Source: Opitutia bacterium UBA7350 | GTDB lineage: Bacteria > Verrucomicrobiota > Verrucomicrobiia > Opitutales > Coraliomargaritaceae | Direction of reading: 5' to 3' | Assembly (NCBI GenBank): GCA_002470925.1 | Contig: DKOX01000051.1 | Span: 1-8,927, forward strand | Length of the DNA stretch: 8,927 nucleotides | Shown: piece by piece, positions 5,078 to 8,927 of the stretch | Numbering within the stretch: the stretch's first letter is position 1 | Layout: every line of letters starts with the position of its first letter | Notes under the pieces: generated by a model | What the model was told of the DNA's origin: nothing | Database searches by the model: none | What the model saw: only the letters and a program-made list of their open reading frames with translations | Program-made: the position numbers and the translations under genes

Positions 5078-8000
5078 AGGCTTTGTTCCAGGCGCGGAGG
5101 AGGGCTTCAATCCCGTCTTGCAGAATGTTATAAAAGGCGGGTACGAGAAAAAGTGTCATCGCGGTGGCGAAGAGTACGCCAAAGCTCAAGGAGGTCGCCA
5201 TTGGAATGAGAAACTGTGCCTGAAGGCTGGTTTCAAAGAGGAGCGGCAGAAGCCCCGCAAAAGTGGTCAGTGAAGTAAGGATGATGGGGCGGAATCGTGC
5301 TGAGCAGGCCTTCACGATGGCGTCGCGCAGCGGGATTTCCCTTTTGCGTTCCTGATTGATGAAGTCAACGAGCACCAAGCTGTCGTTAACAACCACCCCG
5401 GCGAGGGCCACAAAGCCGAGGATCGAGAGGATGCTCATAGCTTGCCCGAGCAGGAGGTGGCCGAGGATTGCGCCAATGAGCCCAAAGGGGATCACAAACA
5501 TTACAATAAGGGGTTGCAGGTAGGACTTTAGGGGTACTGCCAGCAAGGCATAGATGATAAAGAGAACGAGAATCGTCATTTGAAAGAGGCTCTTGAAAAT
5601 ATCGGCTTGTTCGCGGGCCTCACCCTCAAAGGACCACGAGACGCCGGAGTAATCCTTCAGCAAGTTGTCGAGGAAGGGCTCGCCGGCGTTGTTGCGACCA
5701 CTGAGATCCGCTTTGATTTGCTCAAGGTCCGCGATGTCTTTGTCGGCATTCGCGGTGATGTTGAGAACCCGGCGTCGGTCCACCCGCGTGATGTTTGAAA
5801 AGCCCTGGGTGATTGTAAAGTCTGCGATTGCTTCGAAGGGGACTTCCCCGCCGGTTGCGGTGCGGATGCGGAGTTCCTCGAGGTTTTCCAGGGATTCGCG
5901 TTCTTCGCGGGGGTAGCGAACCATCACTTTGATATCGTCGCGTCCACGCTGGATCCGTTGCGCCTCGATGCCGTAGAAAGCGGCGCGTACCTGACGCCCG
6001 AGGTCATCGGTGCGCAGCCCGAGCGCCTGGGCGGCGGGCTTGAGCTCAAGTTGAATTTCGCGTTTGCCGCTGCTGTAGTTATCGCGGATATCGTAGAGCC
6101 CCTGATAGGTGGCGAGTTTTATTTTAATGGCTTCAGCAACTTCGCTGAGTTGTTTGAAATCGCGTCCTGATATTTGGATATCAATGGGACTACCGCCTTG
6201 TCCGGCGGCATTGGCATCGTAAATCAGTTCCTTTACCCCTGCGATGGGACCGGTCAATTCCCGCCAGCGCTTTGCGAGGTGGGGAGCGGAGAGCAGCTCG
6301 ATATCGCCGCCATCAGCGAGGTCCTCTCGTTTTAAGAGTTCAACACCCACTTCTCCAAGGCTGGGGTTGATCGTGCCCGAAACCGATCCGTTGGGGCCAC
6401 CCATATTGGAGAAAGGCTGGCCGCCCGCGGTGACGGTCACGTTTTCAAATGGATCACCAAAACCCTGTGCTTTGACTTCATCCCGTAATGTTTGAAGGCT
6501 TGCCTCGAGTTTCTCAATTGCGGCGGAGGTCGTTGTGGCAGGCGTCCCTTCCGGCATGACGAGTTTAGCGACCATGTAGTCAGAGGGCACTTCGGGAAAA
6601 AAGACGAAGGGGAGGTGCTTGCCGATGAGGAGGGAAAGCATCAGGGCGAGGAGGCCGATAAAGAAGGAGACCGTGGCGTAGCGAAAACGAATCGCGAGTT
6701 TGAGGAAAGGTTGATAGCGTTCCCTGACGAAACGTTCCATGCCGTCCGCAATTTTTCGCTGCTGCCGGAGCAACCAGCCGAGGTTTTCACGATCTGATCT
6801 GCTGCCGACTTTACAGAGGGTAAGGTGGTAGGGGAGCACCAGTTTGGATTCGATCAGCGACCAGATCAGGCAGGCGATCACCACGACCGGAATCGGGAAA
6901 AAGAATTTTCCTATAAAGCCCGGCATCGTGAGGATCGGAACAAAAGCGACAATCGTGGTGAGCACTGCAAAGGTCACAGGCGTGGAGACCCTATGGGTTC
7001 CCTGTACGGAGGCCTCCACTCCCGGCCCGCCGTGTTTTTGGTATTGGGTAAAAATACTCTCCCCTACGATAATAGCATCGTCCACTACAATCCCGAGGAC
7101 TAGAATAAAGCCAAAGAGGGAGGCGAGATTGATGCTGATATCAAACCAGGGCAGGAGGGTTAGGGCACCGAGGAAGGAGATCGGGATACCCAGCATGACA
7201 AAGAAAGCGAGCGAGGGGCGCAGGAAAAGGGTAAGTACGAGAAAGACAAGGATGAGGCCAAAGATCCCGTTTTCGATGAGCATTTGCAGGCGGCCGGTCA
7301 GGTAATAGGTGAAGTCGTTGGTGGGTTTGATTTCGATTCCCGGGGGTAGTTCGCTTTCCACCTCTTTCGCAAAGGCGCGAACGCGCTTGGCGATATCCAG
7401 CACCCCTTGATTTCCCAAGGCGTAGATGGACAGCAGAACGGCGCGTTCGTTGTTGAATTTTGTTGTTAATTCATCATCTACAAATCCGTCCTCGATGGTG
7501 GCAACGTCGCCGAGTGTGACGATTGCGCCGTCGGGACGGGTCAGGACGGGTAGGGCTTCGAATTCGGGCGCACGGTAAGCCTTGGCGTTGGTGCGTAATA
7601 AGATTTCCCCCGCGCGTGATTTGATCGCACCGCCGGGGATATCGATAGAGTTGCGTTGCACTGCCTGTGCTACATCACTGAAAGTTAAGCCATATCTCCG
7701 TAGTGACTTTTCCGATACATTAATCGAGATTTCGTAGGGAGCCACGCCGTTGATATCCACCTGGCTGATGCCGTGGCGGGTATTGAGCTCATCGCGAATG
7801 TATTCGCCGATTTCCTTGAGATTCCGAATGTCGGTATTGCCATACAGCGCAAGGAAAATGACGGGACTGCGGACAAGGAGTTCTTCAACGTTGGGGCGTT
7901 CGGCCTCTTGCGGGAAATTAGTGATGCCGTCGATACGGGATTTCACTTTGTCCCGTAGTTCGGCGGCGTCGTATCCGCGTTCAACTTCAATTACGACCAT

Positions 8001-8261
8001 GCCGTAACCCTCGGAGGCGTTACCGCGCATGCGCTTAATGCCTTCCAAATCCTGGATGCGGTCCTCGATGAGTTCAACAATCCCGCTTTCGACTTCTTCC
8101 GGGGCGGCGCCCGGATAGACGACACTTGCAGTGACGGTATCAAGGTCCAGCCTTGGGAAGAGCTCGAGCTTGATGGTGCTGGCAACGTAGAGGCCGCAGA
8201 CGATTGCGATTGCGGCAAGCAGGTTGGCGGCGACGCCGTTTTTTGTGAACCAACGGATCAT
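5067..8261 (-). CDS. RND-family efflux transporter (AcrB/AcrF-like inner-membrane pump)
   Basis: The 1064-residue length and repeated architecture are those of an AcrB-type resistance-nodulation-division pump, a trimeric proton-driven exporter. Residues about 12-29 are TM1, followed by the first porter domain with FPRLDLDTVTASVVYPGA and EEVE. TM2-TM6 fall at about 333-471, TM7 near 529-547, the second porter half at about 550-890, and TM8-TM12 from about 893 to 1050. The TM4 proton-relay pair is present as Asp394-Asp395 in GIVVDDAIIV. In TM11, Arg989 and Thr996 match AcrB Arg971 and Thr978. The TM10 lysine (AcrB Lys940) is replaced by Asn959 in GVVVNDSLVLVDF. Heavy-metal-pump signatures are absent, so organic compounds are the likelier substrates, but this is not certain. 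The start overlaps the stop of the fusion-protein gene as ATGA, without its own ribosome-binding site, indicating coupled translation. Confidence 0.95.
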   Translation of the reverse strand: MIRWFTKNGVAANLLAAIAIVCGLYVASTIKLELFPRLDLDTVTASVVYPGAAPEEVESGIVELIEDRIQDLEGIKRMRGNASEGYGMVVIEVERGYDAAELRDKVKSRIDGITNFPQEAERPNVEELLVRSPVIFLALYGNTDIRNLKEIGEYIRDELNTRHGISQVDINGVAPYEISINVSEKSLRRYGLTFSDVAQAVQRNSIDIPGGAIKSRAGEILLRTNAKAYRAPEFEALPVLTRPDGAIVTLGDVATIEDGFVDDELTTKFNNERAVLLSIYALGNQGVLDIAKRVRAFAKEVESELPPGIEIKPTNDFTYYLTGRLQMLIENGIFGLILVFLVLTLFLRPSLAFFVMLGIPISFLGALTLLPWFDISINLASLFGFILVLGIVVDDAIIVGESIFTQYQKHGGPGVEASVQGTHRVSTPVTFAVLTTIVAFVPILTMPGFIGKFFFPIPVVVIACLIWSLIESKLVLPYHLTLCKVGSRSDRENLGWLLRQQRKIADGMERFVRERYQPFLKLAIRFRYATVSFFIGLLALMLSLLIGKHLPFVFFPEVPSDYMVAKLVMPEGTPATTTSAAIEKLEASLQTLRDEVKAQGFGDPFENVTVTAGGQPFSNMGGPNGSVSGTINPSLGEVGVELLKREDLADGGDIELLSAPHLAKRWRELTGPIAGVKELIYDANAAGQGGSPIDIQISGRDFKQLSEVAEAIKIKLATYQGLYDIRDNYSSGKREIQLELKPAAQALGLRTDDLGRQVRAAFYGIEAQRIQRGRDDIKVMVRYPREERESLENLEELRIRTATGGEVPFEAIADFTITQGFSNITRVDRRRVLNITANADKDIADLEQIKADLSGRNNAGEPFLDNLLKDYSGVSWSFEGEAREQADIFKSLFQMTILVLFIIYALLAVPLKSYLQPLIVMFVIPFGLIGAILGHLLLGQAMSILSILGFVALAGVVVNDSLVLVDFINQERKREIPLRDAIVKACSARFRPIILTSLTTFAGLLPLLFETSLQAQFLIPMATSLSFGVLFATAMTLFLVPAFYNILQDGIEALLRAWNKAFKP

Positions 8262-8927
8262 TCGCTTGGAAGGATGTTGACCGGCATGTTTTCGATGAAA
8301 TATGCGATGGGACTGACCGCGACCTGTTCGCCGGGTTGCAGTCCGGATTCAATGATGACGCTGTGGGGGTCGCGTTTGACGATGCGCACCTCGCGTGTTT
8401 GGAGGGTATTGTTCTCACTCAGGACATACACCGTGTTGGAGCCGCGCAGGGCAAGGCGGGGGATTTGGTAGGCGCCCTGAAGGTTTCGACCTTCGATCAC
8501 GGCATCGACGAAAAGACCGCGACGGAGCGGGTGGGGTCCGTGGTAAGGGTCTTTGACCTCCGCGACGGCGTAGAGGAGACGATTCTGCGGATCGATAGTG
8601 GCTTCGATACGGGTAAGGGTGCCGTTCCATTGACGGTTGTTGTGGTTTAGTTGAACCGGTGCCGCAGATTCGGAAGGGTCGCGAAGAAAAGCGGCTTCCC
8701 TCTCGGTGATCGGGAGGCGTACTTCGGCGACATCAGTGGCGTAGAGGCGGGCGGCGGGAGCAGCGGAGTTGGGGGCTGCGAGTTGACCGAGGTCGATATT
8801 CTTTTGGAGGACGCGTCCGTCGTAAGGGGCGCGCACTTTGGTTTTGGCGAGGTCGGCAGTCGCGCGTTCATGGGCGGCGCGGGCGCTCGCCACCGCTGCC
8901 TCGGCATATTCCAATTGCGGGAGGCGT
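8258..8927 (-). CDS. RND efflux periplasmic adaptor (membrane fusion protein, HlyD/AcrA-like), partial at N-terminus
   Basis: The reading frame is open to the right edge (RLPQLEYAEAAV...), so the N-terminus, including any signal peptide or lipobox and the first half of the hairpin, is outside the window; about 222 residues are visible. The order fits the family. An alanine-rich helical stretch from the second coiled-coil arm comes first, then TKVRAPYDGRVLQKNIDLGQL, the typical second half of the lipoyl (barrel-sandwich) domain. A beta-barrel domain follows (LPITEREAAFL, WNGTLTRIEATIDPQNRLLYAVAEV, LRRGLFVDAVIEG), and the membrane-proximal domain ends with ESGLQPGEQVAVSP. The protein should bridge the RND pump to an outer-membrane TolC-type channel not seen here. 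The gene lies directly upstream of the pump and overlaps it by four bases, so the two form one operon whose promoter lies beyond the right edge. Confidence 0.92.
   Translation of the reverse strand, partial: RLPQLEYAEAAVASARAAHERATADLAKTKVRAPYDGRVLQKNIDLGQLAAPNSAAPAARLYATDVAEVRLPITEREAAFLRDPSESAAPVQLNHNNRQWNGTLTRIEATIDPQNRLLYAVAEVKDPYHGPHPLRRGLFVDAVIEGRNLQGAYQIPRLALRGSNTVYVLSENNTLQTREVRIVKRDPHSVIIESGLQPGEQVAVSPIAYFIENMPVNILPSE

Noticed and set aside
6244..7305. Plus-strand open frames antisense to the RND pump
   Set aside because: The RND protein is continuous and conserved across this stretch. The plus-strand frames have no recognisable domain or start context.
8912..8914. Internal TTG as the start of the membrane-fusion protein
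   Set aside because: The frame stays open to the window edge with sensible coiled-coil residues, and adaptors of this family need a signal peptide and first lipoyl half upstream. The gene is therefore truncated by the window, not short.

Overview
This looks like chromosomal housekeeping and envelope sequence from a diderm (Gram-negative-type) bacterium with fairly GC-rich DNA. The evidence is an RND pump with its periplasmic adaptor, a GspC/PilP-like single-pass protein and a membrane-anchored subtilase. Shine-Dalgarno sites are sparse; only the first gene has a strong one. The divergent MetW and the gene mix remind me of Verrucomicrobiota (Opitutae-like), but that is an impression from memory, not something the sequence proves. 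I see no insertion sequence, phage gene, CRISPR array, rRNA or convincing tRNA.

Layout. Bases 1-3042 hold three rightward genes with short gaps: an inner-membrane-anchored protein of unknown function whose C-terminus resembles GspC/PilP domains (24-890), a SixA-type phosphohistidine phosphatase (943-1431), and a membrane-anchored subtilisin-family (S8) protease with a CARDB-like C-terminal domain (1459-3042). Bases 3043-3304 are a 262-base non-coding region with several potential hairpins, including a near-perfect 15-bp inverted repeat, and a consensus TATAAT. It leads into metX (3305-4465) and metW (4469-5077), which form a tight methionine-biosynthesis pair. On the opposite strand an efflux operon reads leftward from beyond the right edge: a partial membrane-fusion protein (8258-8927) overlapping by ATGA with a full-length 1064-residue RND transporter (5067-8261). 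The RND gene runs convergently into the last 11 bases of metW.

How the genes work together. MetX acylates homoserine and MetW is its usual partner, so these two form one functional unit. The fusion protein and RND pump are the periplasmic and inner-membrane parts of a tripartite exporter whose outer-membrane channel is not in the window. The first three genes share a strand and close spacing, but nothing in the sequence shows a shared pathway.

The most interesting part is the metX leader (about 3045-3326). It combines the hairpins, short motifs resembling known riboswitches without matching any complete one, and a 15-codon mini-ORF whose stop overlaps a candidate metX start. I found no clear new multi-gene system.
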